DNA from: Candidatus Poribacteria bacterium
Lineage (GTDB): Bacteria; Poribacteria; WGA-4E; PCPOR2b
NCBI GenBank assembly: GCA_022822785.1
Contig: JAJEAL010000034.1
Span: 1 to 53,986 of the forward strand
Reading direction: 5' to 3'
Length of the DNA: 53,986 bases
Position 1 is the first letter of the stretch; every line of letters starts with the position of its first letter. The notes beneath the pieces were generated by a model. It saw only the letters and a program-made list of their open reading frames with translations, was not told where the DNA came from and made no database searches. Shown piece after piece: positions 8,764 to 17,878 of the stretch. The position numbers and the translations under genes were made by a program.

Positions 8764-10119
8764 ATGCCCACAGCGGCACTCATCACCTTGGGATGCAAGG
8801 TGAACCAATACGACACACAAGCGATGCAGGAGGTCATGCTGCGTAACGGATATACCATTGTGGCGGAGCACGACCCTGCGGACCTTTGCATCATTAACAC
8901 CTGCACTGTTACCAACACCGCCGACCAAAAAGCCCGTCAAGTCATCCGGCGAGCGATTCGGAGAAATCCCGACACCGAAGTCCTCGTTACGGGTTGCTAC
9001 GCTGAAAGCGATCGGGATGCCATTGCGGCAATTCCTGGCGTTTCGCTCGTATTCGGAAACCGTGAAAAGGCGGATCTACAGAAGTATCTAGATATAGTTC
9101 ACGAGTCATGGAAAGAAAAAGATTGCTCACCGCTGTTGCAGATTGATCCCGTCCACCACGACGCCGTACGAGAACACGCGAATTTCAGCATGTCGGTCAG
9201 TGAAGCGGGCAAGCACACACGAGCGCTTATCAAGGTGCAGGACGGATGCAGCGCCTTCTGTACCTACTGCATTATCCCCTACGTCCGGGGACGCATGACC
9301 AGCCGTCCCTTATCCGACATCGTGCGGGAAGCGAAACAGATTGCAGCAAACGGGTACAAGGAAATTGTCATCACCGGCGTCCATTTGGGAGCTTACGGAC
9401 TGGATAACGGTCGTCAACAGACTATCGCCGATATTTTGGAACACATCCATCCCATCAATGGGATTGAGCGGATCCGTTTCAGCTCCATCGAAGCAATGAA
9501 TTTCCCACCAGATTTGGTCGATCGGATGGCAGCGCTGCCCAAATGTATGCCCCACTTCCATCTGCCACTACAGGCTGGCAGCAATAAGATTTTGCGCCAA
9601 ATGCGCCGCCGCTATACGACGGAACAATTTTCGCGCCTCGTCGAAAAATTGCGTGCATCGTTCCCAGATGTTGGCGTCACCACCGATGTCATGGTCGGTT
9701 TTCCGGGCGAAACTGACGCGGACTTCGAGGACTCACTTCGATTTGTCGAAGCGACCGGTTTTAGTCAGCTGCACGTTTTCCGGTATTCCCCACGGCGTGG
9801 CACCCCCGCAGCGGATTACCCAGATCATGTGCCCCCACACGTCTCCGCAGACCGCAGCAAGGCCACGATTAGGTTGGGGAAACGACTTGAGATTGAATTT
9901 CGGAAACAGATGTTAGGCAAAACGATGAACGTTCTAGTTGAGGAGAGCTGTGAAGGTCCGGCGGGGCATCTGGCAGGATTTACGGATAATTATCTACGTG
10001 TGCTGCTGGATGTGCCTGATTCAGCGGTGAATCGGATTTTGCCGGTGAAGTTGGTAGCTTTGGAAGGCGAGTTTATCCGGGCGGAAGCAGCCAACGGCTT
10101 CCATCCCGAAACGGATTGA
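8764..10119 (+). CDS. mtaB: tRNA t6A37 methylthiotransferase MtaB
   Basis: This 451-residue radical-SAM enzyme is predicted to add a methylthio group to N6-threonylcarbamoyladenosine at position 37 of ANN-decoding tRNAs. The N-terminal UPF0004 domain supplies three cysteines for the auxiliary cluster (TLGCKVNQYDT at Cys11, INTCTVTN, VTGCYAESD). The radical-SAM CxxxCxxC is DGCSAFCTYC at about residues 162-169. A C-terminal TRAM-like region follows (MNVLVEESCEG). LGCKVNQYD fits the MtaB branch better than MiaB or RimO. AAGGAG lies before the ATG. It converges on the zinc-ribbon gene at 10153. Confidence 0.93.
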   Translation: MPTAALITLGCKVNQYDTQAMQEVMLRNGYTIVAEHDPADLCIINTCTVTNTADQKARQVIRRAIRRNPDTEVLVTGCYAESDRDAIAAIPGVSLVFGNREKADLQKYLDIVHESWKEKDCSPLLQIDPVHHDAVREHANFSMSVSEAGKHTRALIKVQDGCSAFCTYCIIPYVRGRMTSRPLSDIVREAKQIAANGYKEIVITGVHLGAYGLDNGRQQTIADILEHIHPINGIERIRFSSIEAMNFPPDLVDRMAALPKCMPHFHLPLQAGSNKILRQMRRRYTTEQFSRLVEKLRASFPDVGVTTDVMVGFPGETDADFEDSLRFVEATGFSQLHVFRYSPRRGTPAADYPDHVPPHVSADRSKATIRLGKRLEIEFRKQMLGKTMNVLVEESCEGPAGHLAGFTDNYLRVLLDVPDSAVNRILPVKLVALEGEFIRAEAANGFHPETD

Positions 10120-10128
10120 AATTTGGAA

Positions 10129-10142
10129 GGGACAACGGTCCC
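10129..10142. terminator. Small hairpin between convergent genes
   Basis: GGGAC and GTCCC flank the loop AACG, ten bases after the mtaB stop and eleven before the stop of the convergent zinc-ribbon gene. There is no T-run on either strand, so it is at best a weak bidirectional terminator. Confidence 0.3.
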
Positions 10143-10152
10143 ACCGTTCAAG

Positions 10153-11055
10153 TCAGACCTGTGAGGCGAACTCATCAAGCATCCGGCGGATACTTTGTGC
10201 ATCGCCCTCAATAAACAGGGGAGCTAATGCGCCTCGACCGTGTATACTTTGCAGCAGGCGGTCTATCTGAATCATGCGGACTTGTGGGGTATGACACTGG
10301 GGCCACCGTTCAACGAATTCTCGCGCTGGCTTCGGGTTACCTGTTATTAAGGATTTGGCGGTCTGACGCCACGCCTGCCACCTGAAGGTATGTCCACAAC
10401 GAGTGCACTCCAGTCTTTCGTCCCGCTTTTTCAGGCTTTTGCGGTAATCGCGCCATCGGCGTTTGTAGCCGCATGTTGGACACTCAATATTGCCGCGCAC
10501 ATGAAGCGCGGACTCGTGGCATTTGGGACATTCTACACCGGCATGAGAGTGCCGGTGTCTCACGGAAGCTCGGGGCGTCTTGAATACCGGTTTGCGTATT
10601 GTTAGACCACAGTGCGGACAAGGTAAGCGGACGCGGGTTCTCACCGACCGACGGTAGGCTTTCCGATCCCATATTTTACCACAACGGCACTGTAATTCAT
10701 CTGTTCCCGCTAGCAAAGAGTGACAGTCAAAACAGCGCGGGGTTTCACGAAGGGATTCACGACAGTCACGCCAGAGCATCCGCTGGGTGCAGTGCGGACA
10801 GTGAAACCAATTTTCGCGGCTGCCACCATCGCTTCCGCGAAAGAGGGGGTCAATCCGGCGCTTTACCTTTGTATGGCATTGGGGGCAGGGCACTACTCCA
10901 TCTCGGTAGGCATCGGCGACTGTTGCAATATCGACACAGCGACCGTAGAGCTCCCAACCGACAATCTGTAGCAGATCGTCATCGTGGAGACCTAACCGAG
11001 CAGCGCGGTAAAGGCGACGAATTTTGATAGGTTTTACACGGGGGGACCACTGCAT
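10153..11055 (-). CDS. Multi-zinc-ribbon protein of unknown function
   Basis: A 300-residue basic protein dominated by cysteine pairs. I see CPQC, CPHC, CFDC, CRC, CPHC, CPKC, CPTC and CTRC in residues about 57-240, enough for about four zinc ribbons. Several are followed by a repeated Trp-x2-(Tyr/Cys)-Arg pattern (LWRDCRESL, KRRWRDYRKSL, FRWQAWRQT). The N-terminal 50 residues are helical and carry no cysteines. The C-terminus (REFVERWPQCHTPQVRMI, then LLQSIH) is a separate helical cap. This suggests a nucleic-acid or protein binding role. I do not recognise a named family. The gene converges with mtaB and is followed upstream by rpsT on the same strand. Confidence 0.75.
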   Translation of the reverse strand: MQWSPRVKPIKIRRLYRAARLGLHDDDLLQIVGWELYGRCVDIATVADAYRDGVVPCPQCHTKVKRRIDPLFRGSDGGSRENWFHCPHCTQRMLWRDCRESLRETPRCFDCHSLLAGTDELQCRCGKIWDRKAYRRSVRTRVRLPCPHCGLTIRKPVFKTPRASVRHRHSHAGVECPKCHESALHVRGNIECPTCGYKRRWRDYRKSLKKRDERLECTRCGHTFRWQAWRQTAKSLITGNPKPAREFVERWPQCHTPQVRMIQIDRLLQSIHGRGALAPLFIEGDAQSIRRMLDEFASQV

Positions 11056-11176
11056 GATTCTTCCGCTTAGTCGAGGTAAAAGCCTTCACATAAGCGGCGA
11101 CGCATTCCCGTCAGAAAACCCTCCACAACGCGGGACAGAATCCACAAATCTTTTTTTACGTCTCAGGTTCACTCTC

Positions 11177-11446
11177 TTACGCCGCCGTTATCTTGTTCAT
11201 GTCGTGTGCCAGGCGGGATTTCTTCCGATTTGCCATACCCTTTTTGATAACCCCTTTCCCAGCAGCTCTGTCTAGGTGGCTTGCTGCTTGGCGATACAGT
11301 TCCTGCGCTTGCTCCATCTCTCCATCTGCAATTGCAGATTCAGTTTGCCTGAGCACCGTTCTGAGTGCCGACTTGCGCTGCATGTTCCGATCGCGCTTCT
11401 TCTTATCGGCACGGACATGCTTCATACCAGATTTTCTCGTGGGCAA
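11177..11446 (-). CDS. rpsT: 30S ribosomal protein S20
   Basis: An 89-residue, Lys/Arg-rich protein with the S20 pattern: MKHVRADKKKRDRNMQRKS, a central acidic helix (ESAIADGEMEQAQELYRQA) and the hallmark GVIKKGMANRKKSRL near the C-terminus. S20 binds 16S rRNA early in assembly of the small subunit. The start codon appears to be TTG at 11446, nine bases after GGAGG; the next in-frame ATG (11425) would remove part of the conserved basic N-terminus. A TTG start is also found in E. coli rpsT. It is monocistronic here, with a candidate promoter at 11497-11526. Confidence 0.92.
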   Translation of the reverse strand: MPTRKSGMKHVRADKKKRDRNMQRKSALRTVLRQTESAIADGEMEQAQELYRQAASHLDRAAGKGVIKKGMANRKKSRLAHDMNKITAA

Positions 11447-11496
11447 TTCAAATCACCTCCATTTCTTATTACATCTCAAAACTATCACAGCACATA

Positions 11497-11526
11497 ATAA
11501 TAGCATACTTTGCCCCATTTGTCCAA
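11497..11526 (-). promoter_or_regulatory. Candidate sigma-70-type promoter of rpsT
   Basis: On the minus strand TTGGAC (11521-11526) and TATTAT (11497-11502) are separated by 18 bases, about 50 bases upstream of the rpsT TTG start. This is a reasonable -35/-10 pair read by eye. Confidence 0.45.
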
Positions 11527-11591
11527 CCTCTTTTGATTATGCAAGGGGGTTTTCGGGAGGAAGAATCGCAGATTCTATACGTGGCACGACC

Positions 11592-11756
11592 CTACTCAGC
11601 TTCTTGATGCTGCCCCTCCGATATTTTCTGATGCAGCAGGCGGTCACAGGTATCCGAAAGCTTTTCAAGCACCCGCAGTACACGCCACGCGAGAAAAAGC
11701 CAAAAGAGTGTAGCGAAATAACCAATCAGGGCCCCAATGACTGTAAGGATAGTCAT
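11592..11756 (-). CDS. Small single-pass membrane protein, hypothetical
   Basis: A 54-residue candidate starting MTILTVIGALIGYFATLFW, with one strongly hydrophobic helix over residues about 3-24. A charged amphipathic tail follows (RVLRVLEKLSDTCDRLLHQK). The clean membrane-helix-plus-basic-tail layout argues for a real protein, but the ribosome site is poor: AAGGGG lies one base before the ATG. Reading the frame further upstream to 11867 adds a Cys-rich stretch that does not look like protein. No function can be given. It lies between rpsT and the Ig-like lipoprotein, on the same strand. Confidence 0.42.
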   Translation of the reverse strand: MTILTVIGALIGYFATLFWLFLAWRVLRVLEKLSDTCDRLLHQKISEGQHQEAE

Positions 11757-11927
11757 ACCCCTTGAGGAACATCTATGTTGTTCATCGACAACACAGTAAC
11801 CACGATTGCCACCAATAGGATCGCAATCGCTAACAGAACTTTCCGGCTGCACATAACAGCCTCCCATCGCTTCTAGTATCTACGCTGCAGAATAATGCCT
11901 TTTCAAACCAGCTCTACATTCTAACGC

Positions 11928-12959
11928 CTATTCACCTGGCAACGCACGGCCGAACACTGCGGGCGCAGCCCCGACCGGCTTAAAGATGGTAATACTCGTG
12001 ACCTTGGCATCGGCGTCGTAACTAAATTCTATCCCCTTCTTCCAATACCAATGTACTTTCCCACCTTCTTCAACCTTCTCCGCACCTCCGAAAGCTTCTT
12101 CTACCCGCTTGCGTGTGCTTCCAATACCAATCCCACCCGCTGTTTTGGCTGCATTCGGCTTCCGTATAGATAGATTTTCCACAAGACCGATACCATCAAA
12201 AACACCGGATAACCCGATGTCTGGATCCCAGTACGCAAAGAAATCGCTATTGCGCTTGCTCGGACTGCCATACAACCCCTTCACTCTGTCGAATGTGTCC
12301 CCTAATCTAATGCCAGCCGCCTCCTCCCCCGGCACAAGTAGCGCATGCACGATTCGGACCACTACCGATTCTGCCACCGGTTCGTTAACGCCATCATCCA
12401 CGGTTAGCGTAACAACCACTAAACCCATCTCAAGCGGAGCAGTCCACATCGGGGTCGGGGTTGTCGCTGAACGGAGCTTCCCTTTTTTTACTTCCCAGCT
12501 ATAAGTCAGCGTATCGCTCTCCGCATCATGAACCGCTGCTTGGAGTGGCACATCGCTGGCCGCATGGATCTGTTCTGAGAGAACAATTTCTTCGATGACA
12601 GGGGCGCGATTTTCGAGAGCGACAGGGACCCTTACTAATTTGATAACCGGTTCGTTCACACCGTCATTCGCAGAAACGGTGACCGCTCCCACCTTCAGAT
12701 CTGAAGGAACCGTCCATTCTACAATCTGTCCTGTTCTCCCATCCAGTTTTCCCCGGTCTACATCCCAGACATAAACCAACCTATCACCATCGCCATCATG
12801 CGCGATCACTTGTAATTCGACAGTGGTACCCGGACTGATTTCCTCCGGCATAATTAGATAATCAATGACAGGTGGACTATTGTGTTGGTTGTCGGTGCTC
12901 TCAACCCCACAGCCAATAATAACAAATAACAGTACCGATAGTACAACTACTAGTCTCAT
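11928..12959 (-). CDS. Lipoprotein with two Ig/PKD-like domains and SmpA-like tail repeats
   Basis: A 343-residue predicted lipoprotein. The signal peptide MRLVVVLSVLLFVIIGC ends at a lipobox Cys17. Two tandem Ig/PKD-like domains follow (about residues 30-120 and 122-210). They share DGDRLVYVWDVDRGKLDG and ESDTLTYSWEVKKGKLRS, then a WT-P and a DDGVNEPV or NDGVNEPV strand. The C-terminal 130 residues hold two copies of a short module, GIRLGDTFDRVKGLYG and GIGIGSTRKRVEEAFG, resembling the SmpA/BamE-type GxxxxEVxxxLG motif. It is probably exported and lipid-anchored at the outer membrane. No operon partner is evident. The role is unknown. Confidence 0.8.
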   Translation of the reverse strand: MRLVVVLSVLLFVIIGCGVESTDNQHNSPPVIDYLIMPEEISPGTTVELQVIAHDGDGDRLVYVWDVDRGKLDGRTGQIVEWTVPSDLKVGAVTVSANDGVNEPVIKLVRVPVALENRAPVIEEIVLSEQIHAASDVPLQAAVHDAESDTLTYSWEVKKGKLRSATTPTPMWTAPLEMGLVVVTLTVDDGVNEPVAESVVVRIVHALLVPGEEAAGIRLGDTFDRVKGLYGSPSKRNSDFFAYWDPDIGLSGVFDGIGLVENLSIRKPNAAKTAGGIGIGSTRKRVEEAFGGAEKVEEGGKVHWYWKKGIEFSYDADAKVTSITIFKPVGAAPAVFGRALPGE

Positions 12960-13075
12960 TGTTGTCAGCTCCTCTCAATTAAGTGGTTGAGTAAGCCGCC
13001 ACACGAGATCAAGGCAGCATGAATTTGCTAATACTGTCCGGCTAGCTTAAATTGCTTTTCAACAGCAGTGCTCTC

Positions 13076-13456
13076 TTAGATACTACGCCGGTTGGATTCC
13101 TGTTTGAGCCAATAACGAATCCCTTTACCCGCATAAGGCTCAGAACCGTAACGTGGAATAACATGCAAATGGGCATGGAATACCGTTTGTCCAGCTGTCG
13201 CACCGCAGTTCCAACCCAAATTGTAGCCTTGTGGATTATGTTCGGCATCAATCAGCGCTCTGACCTCAGCAAGGAGTGAGAATGTGGAAGCGAACTCGGC
13301 TGCGGTGAGATCAAAAACTGATTTACGATGGGCTCTTGGCACGATGATTCCCGATCCGTGCAGTATCAAGTGTTTTAGGTCGATAAAGAGACTCAACTCG
13401 TTCTCAAGTCGAATGCATTCGTCGTTAACTTTTGGTGGGCAGAATGGACAATCCAG
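13076..13456 (-). CDS. HIT-family hydrolase, apparent CTG start
   Basis: A histidine-triad nucleotide hydrolase/transferase with the motif HAHLHVIPRY. If translation starts at CTG 13456, the protein is 126 residues and begins MDCPFCPPKVNDECIRLENE. That is the usual HIT N-terminus, with the CxxC zinc pair before IRLENE. AGGAGG lies eight bases before this CTG, and an in-frame TAG lies only 12-14 bases upstream of it, so no upstream ATG is possible. The next alternatives (TTG at 13396 or later) would cut off the conserved CPFC and LENE region. An ATG overlaps the ribosome site in another frame and stops after 22 codons. The substrate is unknown. Confidence 0.8.
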   Translation of the reverse strand: MDCPFCPPKVNDECIRLENELSLFIDLKHLILHGSGIIVPRAHRKSVFDLTAAEFASTFSLLAEVRALIDAEHNPQGYNLGWNCGATAGQTVFHAHLHVIPRYGSEPYAGKGIRYWLKQESNRRSI

Positions 13457-13754
13457 AGCATCCCCCTCCTAGTCTGCATAATACAAGGTTTTACCCTATA
13501 CTCTAATAAGATTAAATCCCTGATTGAAGAATCTGCTGATAATTATATTATCACAGCAGAAACTCAGTCAAGTGAATAATTGGCGAGAAGGAAAACGACA
13601 AATCTCTAGAAGATTTCTGGATAGGATTTTAGGAGGCGTACGGCCCACCATTAAGGGGGCAGTCTCTACGCTGTATTCTACTGGCACATATAAATCAATA
13701 ACGGGTATCTGTTGGCGAGGAATACCTCCAGTATTGAGCACGAACTCGAATCAG
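13457..13754. other. Intergenic region between ureC and HIT gene, with hairpin
   Basis: This 298-bp gap holds an AT-rich hairpin at 13532-13560 and no convincing gene. A 79-codon plus-strand reading frame at 13524 lacks a ribosome site and any recognisable motif, and is probably chance. Confidence 0.5.
13532..13560 (-). terminator. AT-rich hairpin downstream of ureC
   Basis: On the plus strand TCTGC-TGATAAT pairs with ATTATCA-CA-GCAGA across a TAT loop, with a two-base bulge. It lies about 195 bases after the ureC stop on the minus strand and about 75 bases before the HIT start. It could end the urea operon transcript. The minus-strand sequence after it is ATTCTTC, so the T-run is weak. Confidence 0.35.
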
Positions 13755-15473
13755 TTAAAATAGAAAATAGCGCTGCGCCATCGGAAGGATTTCGGCGGGT
13801 TCGCAGGTGAGGAGTTCACCGTCAGCATGGACCTCATAGGTTTCGGGATTTACTTCAATTTGTGGTAGATAAGTGTTGTTTACCATTGCCGATTTGTCCA
13901 CTTCACGGCAGTTTTTCACGGGGGCGGTCGGCTTTTGTAGACCGAGACGATCCCCAATGCCCCTCTCAACGCCCGCCTGCGAAACAAAGGTGTACGAGGC
14001 GGAATAGGGAACGCGCCCAAACGCGCCAAACATCGGACGTCCCAAGACTGGCTGCGGCGTCGGAATGGAGGCGTTCGCGTCGCCCATCGCAGCCCAGACA
14101 AGGAATCCGCCTTTTAGTACCAACTCTGGTTTGACGCCGAAAAACGCTGGATGCCAGATAACCAAGTCCGCCAGCTTCCCCACTTCAATGGACCCAACAT
14201 AGCCGCTAATCCCGTGGGTAATCGCCGGGTTAATGGCATACTTCGCAACGTACCGCTTTGCACGGACGTTGTCGTTGTCACCCGTCTCTTCAGGAAGACG
14301 ACCGCGTTGCTCACGCATCTTGTGTGCGGTCTGCCATGTGCGGAGAATGACCTCACCGACACGGCCCATCGCCTGCGAATCGGACGCCATCATGCTAAAC
14401 GCACCTAGGTCGTGCAGGATATCCTCAGCGGCGATGGTCTCCGGACGAATCCGCGACTCAGCGAAGGCGAGATCTTCGGGGATGGAGGCATCAAGGTGAT
14501 GACAAACCATCAACATGTCAAGGTGCTCGTCGATGGTGTTAATCGTGAACGGTCGTGTGGGATTGGTGGAGGAGGGCAGCACATTGCTTTGACCGCAGAC
14601 CTTGATGATGTCCGGCGCATGTCCACCCCCTGCGCCCTCTGTGTGATAGGTGTGAATCGTGCGTCCCTTGAACGCAGCAATCGAATCCTCGACAAAACCC
14701 GCCTCGTTGAGTGTGTCGGTGTGGATGGCGACCTGTACATCGTACCGATCCGCAACGGACAAGCAGCAGTCGATCGCCGCGGGGGTTGTTCCCCAGTCCT
14801 CATGGAGTTTCAACCCTAACGCACCCGCTTCAATCTGTTCGGTGAGCGATTCCGGCAGCGATGAGTTTCCCTTGCCCAGAAAACCGAGGTTAATCGGAAA
14901 CCCTTCGGCAGCTTCGAGCATCCGCTCGATATTCCATACGCCGGGGGTACAGGTAGTCGCGTTGGTGCCGGTCGCAGGACCGGTTCCTCCACCGATCATG
15001 GTCGTAACCCCTGACGAAAGCGCTTCATCAATCTGCTGCGGACAGATGAAGTGGATGTGCACATCAAGTCCGCCCGGTGTCACAATCATCCCCTCGGCAG
15101 CAATAACCTCAGTTCCTGCGCCAACAACCATACCGTCGCTGACACCGTCCATAATGTTCGGATTCCCTGATTTACCGATTCCGACGATTTTTCCGTCGCG
15201 CACCCCGATATCCGCCTTGACAATGCCCCAATAATCCAAGATAAGCGCATTGGTCAGCACAAGATCGAGGACACCATCTGCACGTGTAGCACCGGGCATC
15301 TGCCCCATACCATCGCGCAGCGTCTTGCCTCCTCCAAACTTCGACTCATCACCGTAAACGGTATGGTCTTTCTCGACCTCAATGAATAGCCCGGTATCCG
15401 CAAGGCGAACCTTATCGCCGACAGTGGGCCCGTAGATGTCTGTGTATGTTCGTCGTGGAATGCTGAGTGCCAT
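13755..15473 (-). CDS. ureC: Urease subunit alpha
   Basis: The catalytic subunit of urease, which hydrolyses urea to ammonia and carbamate in the cytoplasm. The 572-residue length is standard. All nickel-centre residues are present: His139 and His141 in DVHIHF, Lys222 (carbamylated) and His224 in GLKLHEDWG, His251 in AIHTDT, His274 and His277 in [15 protein letters not shown] and Asp365 in [10 protein letters not shown]. The flap His is VCHHLD at about 325. AAGGA precedes the ATG. It is last in the run ureD-ureA-ureB-ureC. The nickel-loading genes ureE, ureF and ureG are not in this window, although ureD is. Confidence 0.98.
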   Translation of the reverse strand: MALSIPRRTYTDIYGPTVGDKVRLADTGLFIEVEKDHTVYGDESKFGGGKTLRDGMGQMPGATRADGVLDLVLTNALILDYWGIVKADIGVRDGKIVGIGKSGNPNIMDGVSDGMVVGAGTEVIAAEGMIVTPGGLDVHIHFICPQQIDEALSSGVTTMIGGGTGPATGTNATTCTPGVWNIERMLEAAEGFPINLGFLGKGNSSLPESLTEQIEAGALGLKLHEDWGTTPAAIDCCLSVADRYDVQVAIHTDTLNEAGFVEDSIAAFKGRTIHTYHTEGAGGGHAPDIIKVCGQSNVLPSSTNPTRPFTINTIDEHLDMLMVCHHLDASIPEDLAFAESRIRPETIAAEDILHDLGAFSMMASDSQAMGRVGEVILRTWQTAHKMREQRGRLPEETGDNDNVRAKRYVAKYAINPAITHGISGYVGSIEVGKLADLVIWHPAFFGVKPELVLKGGFLVWAAMGDANASIPTPQPVLGRPMFGAFGRVPYSASYTFVSQAGVERGIGDRLGLQKPTAPVKNCREVDKSAMVNNTYLPQIEVNPETYEVHADGELLTCEPAEILPMAQRYFLF

Positions 15474-15505
15474 TATTTTTCCTTCATATGAGGCAAAACG
15501 GATTC

Positions 15506-15820
15506 TTACGTTTTATCAAGCGACCCGTTGGTCAGATTGTTCAAGCCGTGCACAATCCGTCTACCCCTCAATTGCGTGAGGGTTACCGTTTTCTCGTCCC
15601 CCGGCTCAAAACGGACAGCTACACCGGAAGGAATATTCAACCGCATACCGAACGCTTTCTCCCGATTAAATTGGAGAGCAGCGTTGACTTCAAAAAAGTG
15701 GAAGTGCGACCCGACCTGTATCGGTCTATCACCGGTGTTAGCGACTGTCAGATCGACAGTATCGCGCCCATCGTTGGCGGTGATGTTTTCTTCTGCGAGG
15801 ATATATTCTCCGGGAATCAT
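15506..15820 (-). CDS. ureB: Urease subunit beta
   Basis: A 104-residue small structural subunit of urease. The start [13 protein letters not shown] matches the usual family N-terminus [22 protein letters not shown] and [20 protein letters not shown] are highly characteristic. I chose ATG 15820; GGAGG lies about 12 bases upstream. A GTG at 15853, overlapping the ureA stop, would add eleven residues not typical of the family. The gap to ureC is 32 bp. It assembles with UreA and UreC into the trimeric (ABC)3 enzyme. Confidence 0.96.
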   Translation of the reverse strand: MIPGEYILAEENITANDGRDTVDLTVANTGDRPIQVGSHFHFFEVNAALQFNREKAFGMRLNIPSGVAVRFEPGDEKTVTLTQLRGRRIVHGLNNLTNGSLDKT

Positions 15821-15849
15821 CTCTATGTTGCGCCTCCAATTATCCATTC

Positions 15850-16152
15850 TCACCGAATCGGGTTGTGGACCGTAACAAGTTTTGTGCCATCGGGGAACGT
15901 GCCTTCGACCTGCACCTCATGCAGCATCTCCGGCACCCCTTCCATCACATCGTCACGGGTCAGCAGCGTTGTGCCGTACTGCATCAACTCCGCGACCGGT
16001 TTCCCATCACGGATGCCCTCTAAAATTTCAGCGGTGATAACGGCGACCGCTTCAGGATAGTTGAGCCTCAAGCCGCGCGCACGTCGATCTTTGGCAAGCT
16101 GTGCAGCCACATAAATCATCAGTTTCTCTTGCTCACGTGGTGTCAGGTTCAC
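15850..16152 (-). CDS. ureA: Urease subunit gamma
   Basis: A 100-residue subunit, the usual length, beginning [20 protein letters not shown]. It carries [37 protein letters not shown] and the C-terminal [15 protein letters not shown], all diagnostic of the gamma subunit. It lies 18 bp after ureD and just before ureB on the minus strand. The subunits are separate here, as in most bacteria, rather than fused as in plants or Helicobacter. Confidence 0.97.
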   Translation of the reverse strand: MNLTPREQEKLMIYVAAQLAKDRRARGLRLNYPEAVAVITAEILEGIRDGKPVAELMQYGTTLLTRDDVMEGVPEMLHEVQVEGTFPDGTKLVTVHNPIR

Positions 16153-16170
16153 AAATCATTCCCTCCATAT

Positions 16171-17019
16171 CTAATACTTTCGCAAATCAACCGCTTTGAG
16201 TCCGAAATGCTCTGTTTTGAGCCAACTCCAAATCGTTTGGAAGGCAGATTGAATCGCCCCCGCATTGTAAGCCAGCATCCGGATGACAACACCACCCTTC
16301 CCGAGTTGGGACAACCCCCCAATCGATTTTTGGGGTTGATTGAGGGACGATTCGGCAAACTCACAAAGCATCTCCCACCAAGACATCTCAAAATCACCAA
16401 TCAGATACCAACTTCCCCAACACGCATACCCTTCCAGCGCGCCGGGCCCAGTAAGGTAAGGGTGACACTTCGGTTGGAGATGGCAGGTATCATAAAGCAA
16501 CAACCCTTCTGAATTTGAGGCATCAATGCGACTTCGATAGTGCGTAAACGTCAACCTTTCGCCCCGCGCCAACCGCCCCGGCATGACAATTTCTTGGAAG
16601 GCAACCTTTGCCCCGTCCCCCAAAAAGAGGGAGATGTTTTGGCTAAAGTCTGCATCTCGAAACAGGATTGCCGAATCGGGTAGGTATTCAAAAATCGCAT
16701 CTTCCTCGACCCGAACTCGCATCGATTGTGTTGCGCCCTGGCGGGGCATAGCGTACACCTTTGTCGCCGCTTGCGTCGTCAGCACAGCGTGGGTGTTGGC
16801 AGCGAGTGTAACATCAATCTGGTAATTGTCACCCTGAACCACACCGCCCGTGGGACTCAGCAGGTAGACACAAGCGCAACCTGATTCGTCGTAACGCGGT
16901 TTCATCACCTGCAACGGAACCCGAAAGAAACTCTCCGTCAACACGGTCTGATCGTTCCGCTGTGCAAAAGTGAGTTTGAGTGCGCCGTGACGCCCAACAC
17001 TAGAGTCAATGCGTGACAT
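16171..17019 (-). CDS. ureD: Urease accessory protein UreD
   Basis: A 282-residue chaperone that binds apo-urease and, with UreF and UreG, directs carbamylation and nickel insertion. Family features are LKLTFAQRNDQTVLTESFF near the N-terminus, the LLSPTGGVVQGDNYQIDV strand and LTTQAATKVYAM. The ATG at 17019 begins one base after the urtE stop, so translation is tightly coupled to the urea transporter genes. This ties transport and hydrolysis into one transcript. No ureF or ureG is seen nearby, so they must lie elsewhere if the enzyme is active. Confidence 0.93.
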   Translation of the reverse strand: MSRIDSSVGRHGALKLTFAQRNDQTVLTESFFRVPLQVMKPRYDESGCACVYLLSPTGGVVQGDNYQIDVTLAANTHAVLTTQAATKVYAMPRQGATQSMRVRVEEDAIFEYLPDSAILFRDADFSQNISLFLGDGAKVAFQEIVMPGRLARGERLTFTHYRSRIDASNSEGLLLYDTCHLQPKCHPYLTGPGALEGYACWGSWYLIGDFEMSWWEMLCEFAESSLNQPQKSIGGLSQLGKGGVVIRMLAYNAGAIQSAFQTIWSWLKTEHFGLKAVDLRKY

Positions 17020-17020
17020 A

Positions 17021-17716
17021 CTAAACGCTGAGATACTCCTGAATCATGTTTTCGTTGAGTGCGCCGGTCTCATCATGTGCAACAATCTCACCGCGGTTCA
17101 TAATGTAGAATTGCTGACAAAACTCTCGCACAAAATCGAGATACTGCTCGACGATGAGAATAGTTATCCGCCTGTTTTGGACTAACTGGCGCAGGACCGT
17201 CCCAATCTGTTGTATGATATTCGGTTGGATCCCCTCGGTCGGCTCGTCGAGAATCAGCACCTTCGGATCGGTAACAAGGGCACGGCCAATAGCAAGCTGC
17301 TGTTGTTGTCCACCGGAAAGATCGCCACCCATGCGACTCCCCATCTCCTCAAGAATCGGGAAGAGTTCATATATCTCGTCGGGGATTTGCGTCTGGTTGT
17401 CCGTCCGCGCCGAGAGACCAATCCTTAAATTCTCCTCAACAGTCAATCTCGGAAAGATCATCCGTCCTTGCGGTACATAAGCCAGTCCCGCGCGAATCCG
17501 ACGATGCGTTGCAGCACCCACGAGCTCCTGTCCCTCAATCTGAATCGAACCGGACGACGGCTTGAGTAGGCCGACAATATTATTCATCAGCGTCGTTTTG
17601 CCTACACCATTGCGCCCCATCATAGAGACAATCGTCTCAGCAGGGACGTGAATATTAATCCCGCGCAGTACTTGAACTTCTCCGTATGAAAATGAAAGAT
17701 TTGAAACTGTCAACAT
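17021..17716 (-). CDS. urtE: Urea ABC transporter ATPase UrtE
   Basis: A 231-residue ATPase of the branched-chain amino acid/urea (LivF-like) family. Walker A is GRNGVGKTTL, the signature is LSGGQQQQLAIGRAL, Walker B is VLILDEPTEGIQPN and the H-loop area reads ILIVEQYLDFV (Gln-Tyr where His is commonly found one residue on). EGIQPN, as opposed to EGLAP, is typical of UrtE. The ATG at 17716 starts MLTVSNLSFSYGEVQVLRGI. The reading frame extends 44 codons upstream but without family similarity. It pairs with UrtD on the cytoplasmic face of the UrtB/UrtC channel. Confidence 0.92.
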   Translation of the reverse strand: MLTVSNLSFSYGEVQVLRGINIHVPAETIVSMMGRNGVGKTTLMNNIVGLLKPSSGSIQIEGQELVGAATHRRIRAGLAYVPQGRMIFPRLTVEENLRIGLSARTDNQTQIPDEIYELFPILEEMGSRMGGDLSGGQQQQLAIGRALVTDPKVLILDEPTEGIQPNIIQQIGTVLRQLVQNRRITILIVEQYLDFVREFCQQFYIMNRGEIVAHDETGALNENMIQEYLSV

Positions 17717-17878
17717 AATATTAAAGAGAAAATAGGAGGCGGAGACGTCTAGACAATTCGTAAATTTCCGTAGCAGCTTCAACAGAATGTTGATACACAT
17801 CAAGCTGCCAATGATATTGGATTTTCTGAGCCACTCCGCTTCCCCCAACCCAGTTACTGTTTTCCGGTTTTCTCGGTC

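Noticed and set aside
13524-13763. A 79-codon plus-strand frame in the ureC-HIT gap
   Set aside because: It has no ribosome site or recognisable composition, overlaps a hairpin and runs into the end of ureC.
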